39,585 bases of DNA, taken from assembly GCA_025456085.1 (NCBI GenBank), contig JALOLF010000035.1, positions 1-39,585 of the forward strand. Reading direction: 5' to 3'. The translations under genes and the position numbers were made by a program. The notes under the pieces were generated by a model, which did no database searches, was not told the origin of the DNA, and was given only the letters and a program-made list of their open reading frames with translations. This DNA is from Acidimicrobiales bacterium (GTDB taxonomy: Bacteria; Actinomycetota; Acidimicrobiia; Acidimicrobiales; Acidimicrobilacustridaceae). This document shows positions 31,884 through 39,585 of this stretch, piece after piece (position 1 is the stretch's first letter; each line of letters starts with the position of its first letter).

Positions 31884-32324
31884 GTGCTGCGCGTGCGTCT
31901 CGCCCGACTCGATCCCGAGCTGCCCCTGCCCGCCTACGCCCGGCCCGGCGACGCCGGTGTGGACCTGCGGGCACGCGAGGCCCGGGAGCTGAAGGCGGGG
32001 GGAGGACGGGCCCTCGTACCCACCGGCGTGGCGGTGGCCATACCCGAGGGCTACGCCGGGTTCATCCAGCCCCGCAGCGGCCTGGCCCTCAGCCACGGGG
32101 TGACCTGCCTCAACACGCCCGGTCTGATCGACAGCGGCTACCGGGGTGAGCTCAAGGTGCTGCTGGTGAACACCGACCCCGCCCTCGACTTCGAGGTCCG
32201 CCGCGGGGAGCGCATCGCCCAGCTCGTCATCCAGCGTGTCGAGCACGTGGCCTTCGACGAGGTGGACGACGTGGGCGACACCTCGAGGGGCGGCGGCGGG
32301 TTCGGGTCCACCGGGCGCCACTGA
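31884..32324 (+). CDS. dut: dUTP pyrophosphatase
   Basis: A 146-residue trimeric dUTPase, hydrolysing dUTP to dUMP and pyrophosphate. Motif 1 is [13 protein letters not shown], motif 2 lies in [13 protein letters not shown], motif 3 is [20 protein letters not shown], motif 4 is [11 protein letters not shown], and motif 5, the flexible tail, is [13 protein letters not shown]. All five are intact. GTG 31884 follows TAGGCT by 6 nt without a ribosome-binding site. It is convergent with the anti-sigma-type gene. Confidence 0.96.
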   Translation: MLRVRLARLDPELPLPAYARPGDAGVDLRAREARELKAGGGRALVPTGVAVAIPEGYAGFIQPRSGLALSHGVTCLNTPGLIDSGYRGELKVLLVNTDPALDFEVRRGERIAQLVIQRVEHVAFDEVDDVGDTSRGGGGFGSTGRH

Positions 32325-32342
32325 CTCCTCGGCGGGGTCGGC

Positions 32343-32738
32343 TCAACGACGGCGCTTGACGAGCTGCACCCGGTGGTGCTCGAGGTCGACGGCGTGCGCG
32401 TCGACGCTGTCGGGCAGCAGCGCCTCGAAGCGCCGGTGCGCCGCCCGCTCGTCGTCCCCGTGGCCGTCGTCGGGGGCCAGGGTGGCCGCGGCGTCGATGC
32501 GTAGCTCGTCGGGCGTCACCGTGAACGACAACGTGAGATCGCCCGCACCGATCTCGGGCCGCAGCAGCAGGATGACGGCCTCGTCCACCGCCAGGCGCAG
32601 GTCCTCGATCTCTGGGAAGGGGATGCCGAGCCGCATGGCCAGGGTGGTCGTGGCGATGCGGGCGATGCGTCCGTAGGCCGGCTCGGCCGGCAGCACCAGT
32701 CGGATGTGGTCGGCGTCGCCGATCGTCCCCGGACTCAC
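32343..32738 (-). CDS. Anti-sigma-factor-type (RsbW-like) ATPase protein
   Basis: A 131-residue protein resembling the HATPase domain of RsbW/SpoIIAB proteins. It has HIRLVLPAEPAYGRIARIAT followed by FPEIEDLRLAVDEAVILLL, the N-box helix of this group, though the usual EACTNAxxH is here DEAVILLLRPE, so kinase activity is uncertain. The later G-boxes are poorly kept. It may bind an antagonist such as the STAS protein at 14986. GTG 32738 is chosen because AATGCT lies 6 nt upstream, leaving space for the epimerase promoter; an ATG at 32801 would add 21 residues (MSDGSLEGG). Confidence in the family is moderate. Confidence 0.65.
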   Translation of the reverse strand: MSPGTIGDADHIRLVLPAEPAYGRIARIATTTLAMRLGIPFPEIEDLRLAVDEAVILLLRPEIGAGDLTLSFTVTPDELRIDAAATLAPDDGHGDDERAAHRRFEALLPDSVDAHAVDLEHHRVQLVKRRR

Positions 32739-32783
32739 CGCCACAGCATTCCACGACCGGTCGGCTCGGGCCTCGCCGCCTTC

Positions 32784-32789
32784 TAGACT
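32784..32789 (+). promoter_or_regulatory. -10 hexamer of the epimerase-SDR operon
   Basis: TAGACT; RNA starting near 32796 would have a ~24-nt leader with GGAG (32811-32814) before ATG 32820. Confidence 0.4.
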
Positions 32790-32819
32790 CCCGTCGCTCA
32801 TCACGAACACGGAGTACAC

Positions 32820-33776
32820 ATGCGGGCACTCGTCACGGGCGCCGCGGGCTTCATCGGCTCCCATCTCTGCGAGGCGCTCCTGGCACGAGGTGACGAGGTG
32901 GTCGGTGTCGACTGCTTCACCCCCTACTACGACCGGGAGACGAAGGAGGCCAACCTGCGTGGCCCGTCGGCCTCACCGGGCTTCCGCCTGGTGCGCTGCG
33001 ACCTGCGCACCGGCGACCTGGCAGAGCTGCTCGACGGCGTGGACGTCGTGTACCACCAGGCCGGTCAGCCCGGCGTTCGGCTCTCGTGGTCGGAGGGCTT
33101 CGGGGAGTACGAGAGCTGCAACGTCCTCGCCACCCAGCGGCTGCTGGAGGCGGCCCGTGACCGTGTGGGTCGGGTCGTGTACGCGTCCAGCTCCTCGGTG
33201 TACGGCAACGCGGCCCGCTATCCCACGGAGGAGACCGACCTCCCCGCCCCCCACAGCCCCTACGGGGTGACCAAGCTGGCCGCTGAGCACCTGTGCGGGC
33301 TCTACGCCGCCAACTGGGGCGTGCACACCGTGGCGCTGCGGTACTTCACCGTCTACGGGCCCCGCCAACGTCCCGACATGGCCTTCAACCGCCTCGTGGC
33401 CGCGGCGTTGAGCGGTGCGCGCTTCCCCCGCTACGGCGACGGCAGCCAGGTGCGCGACTTCACCTACGTGGCCGATGTGGTGGCGGCCAACCTCGCTGCC
33501 GGGGCGGCGGAGGTCGCCCCCGGCACGGTGCTCAACGTGGCCGGTGGCGGAGCGGCCACCCTGGCCGAGCTCATCGATCTCGCCGGTGAGCTGGTGGGCC
33601 GGCCGGTGGAGGTGGAGCCCCTGGCGGCCCAGCCCGGCGACGTGGTCCGCACCGGAGGCGCCATCGAGCGGGCCCGCAGCCTGCTCGGCTGGCAGCCCAC
33701 CACACCGGTGCGGGAAGGTCTCGCCGCTCAGATCGCCTGGGCGCGTGCAGCGAACGAAAGGACAGGGGGGACATGA
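32820..33776 (+). CDS. NAD-dependent nucleotide-sugar epimerase/dehydratase
   Basis: A 318-residue extended SDR. The NAD-binding glycines are TGAAGFIG (residues 6-13), the catalytic Ser lies in VVYASSSSVYGNA, and Tyr148/Lys152 in SPYGVTK. LRYFTVYGPRQRPDMAFNRL and DGSQVRDFTYVADVV are the usual substrate-side blocks of UDP-glucose 4-epimerase / UDP-glucuronate 4-epimerase-like enzymes. The exact sugar is not predictable. ATG 32820 has GGAG upstream. It overlaps the next SDR gene by ATGA. The downstream partner and the lack of glycosyltransferases give no pathway clue. Confidence 0.88.
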   Translation: MRALVTGAAGFIGSHLCEALLARGDEVVGVDCFTPYYDRETKEANLRGPSASPGFRLVRCDLRTGDLAELLDGVDVVYHQAGQPGVRLSWSEGFGEYESCNVLATQRLLEAARDRVGRVVYASSSSVYGNAARYPTEETDLPAPHSPYGVTKLAAEHLCGLYAANWGVHTVALRYFTVYGPRQRPDMAFNRLVAAALSGARFPRYGDGSQVRDFTYVADVVAANLAAGAAEVAPGTVLNVAGGGAATLAELIDLAGELVGRPVEVEPLAAQPGDVVRTGGAIERARSLLGWQPTTPVREGLAAQIAWARAANERTGGT

Positions 33777-34618
33777 CCAGTTCGACGGGGATCCTCTCCG
33801 GCAAGGGTGCGCTCGTGACCGGTGGCGGCAGCGGCATCGGCCTGCACATCGCCCGCTACCTGTTGCGCGACGGCGCCTCGGTGACCATCTGCGGTCGCAC
33901 AGCCGACAAGCTGCAGGCCGCGGCGGCCCAACTCGAGGCCGAGGCGCACGCCGGCTCGGCGGTCCAGTGGATCGCGGCCGACGTGTCCGACGAGGACCAG
34001 GTCGCGGCGGCGGTGGCCCGTGCCGCGGAGCCCGAGGGGGGCCTGCACCTCGCCGTGGCCAACGCCGGTGGCGGCAGCGTGGGACCCTTCCTGTGGACGT
34101 CCAAGGCCGAGTGGGACGGGGTCATCGGGGGCAACCTGACGGGCACGTTCCTCACGTTCAAGCACGCCGGTGCCGCCATCGTGCGCAGCGGCGGCGGCTC
34201 CATGGTGGCCATCTCGTCGCTGGCCGGTCACGTCGTGCACCCGTACATGGCGCCCTACTGCGCGAGCAAGGCCGGCATCGACATGCTGGTGAAGGTGGCG
34301 GCCGACGAGCTGGGTCGAGCCGACGTCCGGGTCAACTCCGTGCAGCCCGGCATCGTCAGCACCGAGCTGATGGATCCGGTCATGGGCATGGACGACATGC
34401 TCGCCGAGTACCTGCCCAACATGCCCCTCGGCCGGGTGGGCGACGTCGACGACGTGGCGTCCGCCGTTCGTTTCCTGCTCGGGCCCGAATCGGGCTGGCT
34501 GACCGGCGTGAACCTGCCCCTCGACGGGGGTCACCACCTGCGCGGCGGGCCCAGCTACGAGCCCATCGCCCGCCTGCTCTACGGCGACGCGGTGGATTCG
34601 GTGGCGCCTCCCACTTGA
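33773..34618 (+). CDS. Short-chain dehydrogenase/reductase (classical SDR)
   Basis: A 281-residue protein. The cofactor motif is GGGSGIG (17-23), NAGG lies at about 97-100, and the catalytic residues are Ser148/149 (AISSLAG), Tyr162 and Lys166 (YCASK). The C-terminus has SVQPGIVSTELMDPV and LTGVNLPLDGGHHLRGG. CGRT after the second strand hints at NADP preference. It is likely an oxidoreductase on a hydroxyl or keto substrate, not further assignable. It begins by four-base overlap with the epimerase (GGGGGG just upstream), so both are made together. Confidence 0.88.
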   Translation: MTSSTGILSGKGALVTGGGSGIGLHIARYLLRDGASVTICGRTADKLQAAAAQLEAEAHAGSAVQWIAADVSDEDQVAAAVARAAEPEGGLHLAVANAGGGSVGPFLWTSKAEWDGVIGGNLTGTFLTFKHAGAAIVRSGGGSMVAISSLAGHVVHPYMAPYCASKAGIDMLVKVAADELGRADVRVNSVQPGIVSTELMDPVMGMDDMLAEYLPNMPLGRVGDVDDVASAVRFLLGPESGWLTGVNLPLDGGHHLRGGPSYEPIARLLYGDAVDSVAPPT

Positions 34619-34620
34619 GT

Positions 34621-34642
34621 CGACCGTTGTCAAGTCCGGTCG
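34621..34642 (+). terminator. Small inverted repeat after the SDR gene
   Basis: CGACCG (34621-34626) and CGGTCG (34637-34642) form a 6-bp stem with a 10-nt loop, 3 nt after the stop. It may end the epimerase-SDR transcript or shield the following promoter. Confidence 0.3.
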
Positions 34643-34649
34643 CCCACGT

Positions 34650-34663
34650 GTGACGTTGGACCC
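34650..34663 (+). promoter_or_regulatory. DosR-type box upstream of the split-barrel flavoprotein gene
   Basis: GTGACGTTGGACCC. It differs by one base from the site at 37003-37016 read on the other strand. The layout (imperfect 6-bp half-sites around a 2-bp AT centre) resembles the mycobacterial DosR consensus GGGACT-WW-AGTCCC. Its centre is 43.5 bp upstream of ATG 34700. An AATGAT hexamer (34688-34693) 6 nt before that ATG is the likely -10. Confidence 0.6.
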
Positions 34664-34699
34664 TAGGAACGGAACCGGGCCCGACGGAATGATTGCCGG

Positions 34700-35171
34700 A
34701 TGGAAGTGGACCGCAACGGCCTGGAGGTGCTCTCCAGGGGCGAATGTCTCTCGCTGCTCGACGCCGTGCCCATCGGGCGCATCGGTCTGTCCATGCACGC
34801 CCTACCCGTGGTGCTGCCCGTCAACTTCAGGCTCCACGGCGACGAGGTGCTGGTGCGCACGGCGGAGGGAAGCAAGCTCGACGCCGCGCTCGAGCGCTCG
34901 GTCGTGGCGTTCGAAGCCGACGACTTCGACAAGATGAGCCACACCGGCTGGAGCGTGCTGGTGCGGGGCACGTCACGGGTCATCTCGGCCCCCGAGGAGG
35001 TCGAACGGGTTCGGCGGATCCCGCTCAGCCCATGGGCGAACGACTCGACCGACCGGTTCGTGGCCATCAGCACCGACCTCGTGACGGGCCGGCGCGTCCA
35101 CTCGTGGTACCGGCCCGACGGGCACGAGCCGGTGTTCACGGTGGCGGCCTTCGGGCAGTCCGAGGGCCGAT

Positions 35172-35179
<8 letters not shown>
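34700..35179 (+). CDS. Pyridoxamine-5'-phosphate-oxidase-family (FMN/F420 split-barrel) protein
   Basis: A 159-residue split-barrel protein: LSRGECLSLLDAVPIGRIGL, HALPVVLPVNFRLHGDEVLV, EGSKLDAALERSVVAFEADD and GWSVLVRGTSRVI are the expected strands and cofactor-phosphate region. Such proteins bind FMN or F420, and the specific reaction is usually unknown. Mycobacterium tuberculosis Rv0080, a member of the DosR regulon, has the same fold. ATG 34700 lacks a ribosome-binding site; AATGAT 6 nt upstream suggests a leaderless mRNA. The DosR-type box centred 43.5 bp upstream and the adjoining DevS-like kinase suggest it is a target of that system. Confidence 0.82.
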
Positions 35180-36966
<1,787 letters not shown>

Positions 36967-37002
36967 CGGATCGATCGTCGATCGTCGACCCGGCGGGAGG
37001 CA

Positions 37003-37016
37003 GGGTCCAAGGTCAC
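37003..37016 (-). promoter_or_regulatory. DosR-type box in the usp / devR-like divergent promoter
   Basis: On the minus strand GTGACCTTGGACCC (plus strand GGGTCCAAGGTCAC), 13 of 14 bases identical to the site at 34650. Its centre is 43.5 bp upstream of GTG 36966 and 55.5 bp upstream of ATG 37065, so it could control both the usp-kinase operon and the regulator gene. It matches the DosR consensus at about 10 of 14 positions, including the AT-only centre. Confidence 0.62.
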
Positions 37017-37064
37017 AGCGGGGGCCATCCCGCGAACGCGCCCGTGAGCAGGCAGAATGGGGAG

Positions 37065-37718
37065 ATGCCGATCCGGGTGTTCCTGCTCGATGACCACGAG
37101 ATCGTCCGTCGCGGCCTGCGGGACCTCCTCGAGGCGACGGGTGAGATGGAGGTCGTGGGCGAGGCCGGCACGGCGGAGGAAGCGCTGCGGCGGGTGCCGG
37201 CGACGTCGCCCGACGTGGCCGTGTTGGACGTGCGGCTCCCCGACGGCGACGGGGTATCGGTGTGCCGGGACCTGCGGGCCAAGAACCCGGAGCTGCGCTG
37301 TCTCATGCTGACCTCGTACGCCGACGACGAGGCGCTGTTCGACGCCATCATGGCCGGCGCCGCCGGCTACGTCCTCAAGCAGATCCGCAGCACCGAGCTG
37401 GTGGACGCCATCACCAAGGTGGCCGCGGGGCAGTCCCTGCTCGACCCCAACGTGACCGCCAGGGTGCTCGAGCGGCTCCGCTCGGGCGGCGCCGAGGACG
37501 AGAAGTTGGCCCAGCTCACCGACCAGGAGCGCAAGCTCCTCGACCTGCTGGCCGAGGGCCTCACCAACCGCGAGATCGCCGAGCGGATGTTCCTGGCCGA
37601 GAAGACCGTCAAGAACTACGTCTCGAACCTGCTCACCAAGATGGGCATGCAACGCCGGACCGAGGCCGCCGTCTACGCCGCGCGGCTGTCGGAGCGGCAC
37701 CGCCGCCAGACGATGTAG
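37065..37718 (+). CDS. DevR/DosR-like response regulator (NarL family)
   Basis: A 217-residue protein. The receiver domain has [16 protein letters not shown], phospho-acceptor Asp55 ([13 protein letters not shown]), Thr83 (LTSYADD) and Lys105 (YVLKQIRS). The C-terminal LuxR-type helix-turn-helix is [20 protein letters not shown] followed by [16 protein letters not shown]. Lys180, Lys183 and Asn184 in AEKTVKNYV correspond to the DNA-contacting Lys179, Lys182 and Asn183 of M. tuberculosis DosR. The start is ATG 37065: GGGGAG abuts it and CAGAAT lies 6 nt upstream, whereas GTG 37044 would add seven residues. It is the likely partner of the DevS-like kinase. Confidence 0.92.
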   Translation: MPIRVFLLDDHEIVRRGLRDLLEATGEMEVVGEAGTAEEALRRVPATSPDVAVLDVRLPDGDGVSVCRDLRAKNPELRCLMLTSYADDEALFDAIMAGAAGYVLKQIRSTELVDAITKVAAGQSLLDPNVTARVLERLRSGGAEDEKLAQLTDQERKLLDLLAEGLTNREIAERMFLAEKTVKNYVSNLLTKMGMQRRTEAAVYAARLSERHRRQTM

Positions 37719-37736
37719 CGCGCCGCGACCCGACGA

Positions 37737-38171
37737 TCAGTCGTGGGGGATGGGCACCACGACGACCGGGCAGGTGGCGTGGCTCACGCAGTGGTGGCTG
37801 ACCGAGCCGAGGAGCAGGCCGGTGAACCCGCCGTGGCCCCGCGAGCCCACGACGAGCAGGTCGGCGCCGGTGGCGGCGGTCGACAGCGTCTTGGCCGGCG
37901 GGCCCTCGGCCACGATCTCGACGGCGACGGGGTCGCTCGTGGAGTCGAGGCCCTCGTCGGCCATGATCTTGCGCACCGTGGCCCGGGCGGAGGTCTCCAT
38001 CTCCTCGGCCGGGGGGAGCACCCCGTACACCGGCATGGTCGTCATGGTCGGGTACTGCCAGACCATCACCACCTCGAGGGTGGCGCCCCGCAGGCGGGCT
38101 TCCTCGGCGGCGAACCGCAGGGCCCGTCGCGCTCCTTCCGAGCCGTCGACTCCGACCACGATGCGTCCCAT
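37737..38171 (-). CDS. Universal stress protein (UspA family)
   Basis: A 144-residue single-domain Usp: GRIVVGVDGSEGARRALRFA, ATLEVVMVWQYPTM and the ATP-binding loop GSRGHGGFTGLLLGSVSHHC, ending CPVVVVPIPHD. The complete loop GxxGx9G(S) suggests it binds ATP. ATG 38171 is preferred to an in-frame GTG at 38180 because AGGTGA precedes it by 6 nt. It lies 28 nt after the HprK-like gene on the same strand and converges with the DevR-like gene (18 nt). Usp proteins are abundant in DosR regulons, but no box is visible near this one. Confidence 0.9.
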   Translation of the reverse strand: MGRIVVGVDGSEGARRALRFAAEEARLRGATLEVVMVWQYPTMTTMPVYGVLPPAEEMETSARATVRKIMADEGLDSTSDPVAVEIVAEGPPAKTLSTAATGADLLVVGSRGHGGFTGLLLGSVSHHCVSHATCPVVVVPIPHD

Positions 38172-38199
38172 GGCGCTCACCTCTCTCGTCCGCGTGGGT

Positions 38200-39024
38200 T
38201 CATCCTGCCGCGCGGTCGTCGGGTGGTGCGAGCAGACGGGCCACGGCCCCGTCGAGCAGATCCTGGGGGAAGCTCGGCGTCGGCACCCGCTGGGCCACCT
38301 GCACCATGGCGGTGACCGCCGCGCTCCAGGGCGGTGCCAGGTGGCGGTACTCCTCGGTCGCGGCCTGGGCGGGCGAGCGGGGCGTGGCCGGCGTGTCGGG
38401 TGGTCCGGCCCGCAGCCAGGCGACGAGGGGTCGACGCCCCGGTGTCGGCGCCTGCGCGTCGCCCGGTGCCGGGTCGGCCAGCCCGTCCAGCGCCGTTCGG
38501 TCGACGTGCAGCACGGTGGGGGGCGTCTCGACGAAGGGTCCGTGGTCGTCGTCGACGTGGAGGCGGAAGGCGCCGAAGAGCACCTGCGCGCCCTGCCGGG
38601 CCAGCGAGGCTGCCAGATCCTGCTCCTGGCCGGCGTACAGCCCGGTGGTGACCACCGCCCGATCCCCCAGGACCAGCGCCAGGCCGCGCACCCGCAGGCC
38701 GGGTGCCGTCGCCGCCCCGCTCGGGTCGGCGCCGTCCACCGCGGCGCGACCGACCACGTCGTCGAGTCGCACCACGAGGTGCTCGATCGCGGCGCGGACG
38801 CCCGTGGTGGCCACCGTGGCGGTGCGGCCCTCGAACACGCGGCAGCGCTGGGTGGGATCGGCGGGGACGTCGAGGGCGAAGAAGGCCACGGGTGCGTCGT
38901 CGGGATCGTCGTCGACGACGTGGCTGCGCAGGGCCCTGCGCAGCCGTTCGGTCAGGGCCGGGTCGGTGGTCCGCACCCCGACCCGGACGTCGCCCTGCTC
39001 GATCGTGAAGGAGTCCGCCCACAC
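38200..39024 (-). CDS. Unrecognised protein, possible P-loop-less HPr-kinase relative
   Basis: A 274-residue protein I do not firmly recognise. The layout resembles HprK-related proteins found beside PqqD genes: an alpha/beta N-terminal half (DVRVGVRTTDPALTERLRRAL, TATVATTGVRAAIEHLVV), a central strand pair (GLRVRGLALVLGDRAVVTTG), and a C-terminal PLVAWLRAG...SPAQA...RVPTPSF segment. Where HPr kinases have GxSGSGKT, it reads TTGLYAGQEQDLAASLA, with no Walker A, so kinase activity is unlikely. GTG 39024 is the only start compatible with the frame; it lies 21 nt after, and in the same frame as, the PqqD stop, and is poorly supported by a ribosome-binding site. It is probably co-transcribed with the PqqD gene. 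Confidence 0.55.
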   Translation of the reverse strand: MWADSFTIEQGDVRVGVRTTDPALTERLRRALRSHVVDDDPDDAPVAFFALDVPADPTQRCRVFEGRTATVATTGVRAAIEHLVVRLDDVVGRAAVDGADPSGAATAPGLRVRGLALVLGDRAVVTTGLYAGQEQDLAASLARQGAQVLFGAFRLHVDDDHGPFVETPPTVLHVDRTALDGLADPAPGDAQAPTPGRRPLVAWLRAGPPDTPATPRSPAQAATEEYRHLAPPWSAAVTAMVQVAQRVPTPSFPQDLLDGAVARLLAPPDDRAAG

Positions 39025-39045
39025 GAGGCGGTCGAGCTCGGACAG

Positions 39046-39477
39046 TCAGGTGCTGGGCGGGGCCAGCAGGTAGCGACGCGGCCCGTGCGGGGTGTCGAGC
39101 ACGTCGACGGTGGGATCCCCGGGCAGATCGCCCCAGCCGTGCGCCGCGCCGGGTTCGTCGTCTCCGTCGCCCAGCTCGAGCAGGTCGAGCTGGGCGAGCG
39201 ACTGCACCGTGCGCCGCACGTCGGGGAGCACGACCTCGAGCGGTGCCGAGAAGATCTCGGCCAGGTCCCGGGCGATCTCGCCGACGGGCGCGCCGTCGCA
39301 ACACGCCCACACCGCCGCCGCCGTGCCGTTCAGCCGGTGCAGGGCCGCCGTGCGCTCGTCGACGGCCAGCAGCTCGTCGCCGGCGTCGACCGTGGCGACC
39401 CGGCTGCGGCCGAGGGCCACGAAGGCGTCGTCGATCTCGGGCGGCTCGGGGGGGACGGCGGTCCTGCTGAGCCGCAT
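39046..39477 (-). CDS. PqqD-family (RiPP-recognition-type) protein
   Basis: A 143-residue protein whose first ~95 residues match the PqqD/RRE winged-helix: DELLAVDERTAALHRLNGTAAAVWACCDG, VGEIARDLAEIF and LPDVRRTVQSLAQLDLLEL, quoted in pieces. PqqD domains bind leader peptides in RiPP pathways, or act in HPr-kinase-associated systems of unknown product. A ~45-residue tail (DDEPGAAHGWGDLPGD to YLLAPPST) is not recognised. The ATG at 39477 overlaps a TACGAT hexamer, so the true start could be slightly downstream. It is followed by the P-loop-less HprK-like gene. No radical-SAM enzyme or precursor peptide is visible before the window ends. Confidence 0.75.
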   Translation of the reverse strand: MRLSRTAVPPEPPEIDDAFVALGRSRVATVDAGDELLAVDERTAALHRLNGTAAAVWACCDGAPVGEIARDLAEIFSAPLEVVLPDVRRTVQSLAQLDLLELGDGDDEPGAAHGWGDLPGDPTVDVLDTPHGPRRYLLAPPST

Positions 39478-39536
39478 CGTAGGCCACGGGCGCGGCGGCG
39501 CTGGCGTCGTCGGGCGCCGCGTCGGACAATGCGAGG

Positions 39537-39585
39537 GTGGAACCTGCCCGGTCGGCCGCCCACGACGCCGATGCGCCTCCCGGTG
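39537..39585 (+). CDS. Possible 5' end of a gene running off the right edge
   Basis: GTG 39537 opens a frame (VEPARSAAHDADAPPG) to the window end, with GACAAT (39525-39530) 6 nt upstream in the leaderless geometry common here. Only 16 codons are visible, so this is tentative. If real, it is divergent from the PqqD gene and may belong to the same system. Confidence 0.3.
   Translation, partial: MEPARSAAHDADAPPG

Noticed and set aside
34664-34669. TAGGAA as the -10 of the split-barrel flavoprotein gene
   Set aside because: It would place the start about 24 nt upstream without a ribosome-binding site; AATGAT at 34688-34693 gives the common leaderless spacing and the same box distance as the usp promoter.
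39478-39529. Upstream N-terminal extension of the PqqD gene from a TTG at 39529 (LSDAAPDDASAAAPVAYD)
   Set aside because: That frame is not the PqqD frame; it continues as an Arg-rich shadow. It could only matter if there were a frameshift near 39477.

Overview
The window is dense, GC-rich chromosomal DNA with short intergenic gaps and many GTG/TTG starts. The gene set includes a WhiB-family iron-sulfur protein, a paired ArsA/Get3-like ATPase operon, a mycothiol-dependent-isomerase-family protein, an aspartokinase with an internal beta-subunit start, and a DevR/DevS (DosR/DosS)-type two-component pair. Together these point to an actinobacterium. The pairing with a MeaA-type ethylmalonyl-CoA mutase, selenocysteine genes and a characteristic small FDGSW protein suggests the Acidimicrobiia (Iamia/Ilumatobacter-like); that class assignment is inference. 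There is no mobile element, prophage, CRISPR array or rRNA. One tRNA (Pro, CGG) is present.

Layout. 1-3.3 kb: 5' part of rsgA, a small acyl-CoA carboxylase epsilon-like protein, a metallophosphoesterase, a DinB/MDMPI-fold protein and a CaiB-type CoA transferase. 3.3-9.4 kb: a membrane protein with a degenerate GGDEF domain, ethylmalonyl-CoA mutase, a small beta-barrel-like protein behind a near-consensus sigma-70 promoter, aat, hbd, a methyltransferase-like protein and an S51 peptidase-like protein. 9.4-14.5 kb: overlapping FKBP and cyclophilin genes, lysC-asd, a diguanylate cyclase, a MazG-like protein and tRNA-Pro. 14.5-20.3 kb: receiver protein, STAS protein, the two ArsA-like ATPases, an NfeD-like membrane protein, whiB followed by a highly structured non-coding stretch, and an acyltransferase. 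20.3-25.6 kb: selB-selA, fxsA, a Nudix hydrolase and a metallo-beta-lactamase (MBL) protein. 25.7-34.6 kb: YibE/F, a solute-binding lipoprotein, aldehyde dehydrogenase, MBL protein, orn, dut, an anti-sigma-type ATPase, a sugar epimerase and an SDR. 34.7-39.6 kb: a compact dormancy-type module (split-barrel flavoprotein, single-GAF DevS-like kinase, two universal stress proteins, DevR-like regulator), then a PqqD protein with a partner that looks like an HPr-kinase relative without a P-loop.

Two patterns run through the region. First, at least a dozen genes have a TAnnnT hexamer exactly 6-8 nt before the start codon, the geometry of leaderless transcription, often as back-to-back divergent promoters (orn/dut hexamers overlap by two bases). 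Second, a 14-bp near-palindrome, GTGACSTTGGACCC, occurs in the same orientation with its centre exactly 43.5 bp upstream of the start codon of both the split-barrel flavoprotein gene and the usp-kinase operon. The latter copy is also shared with the divergent devR-like gene. Because the regulator keeps the DosR DNA-contact residues, this looks like a miniature DosR-type regulon. Convergent genes are packed almost stop-to-stop, with several stop codons inside small palindromes.
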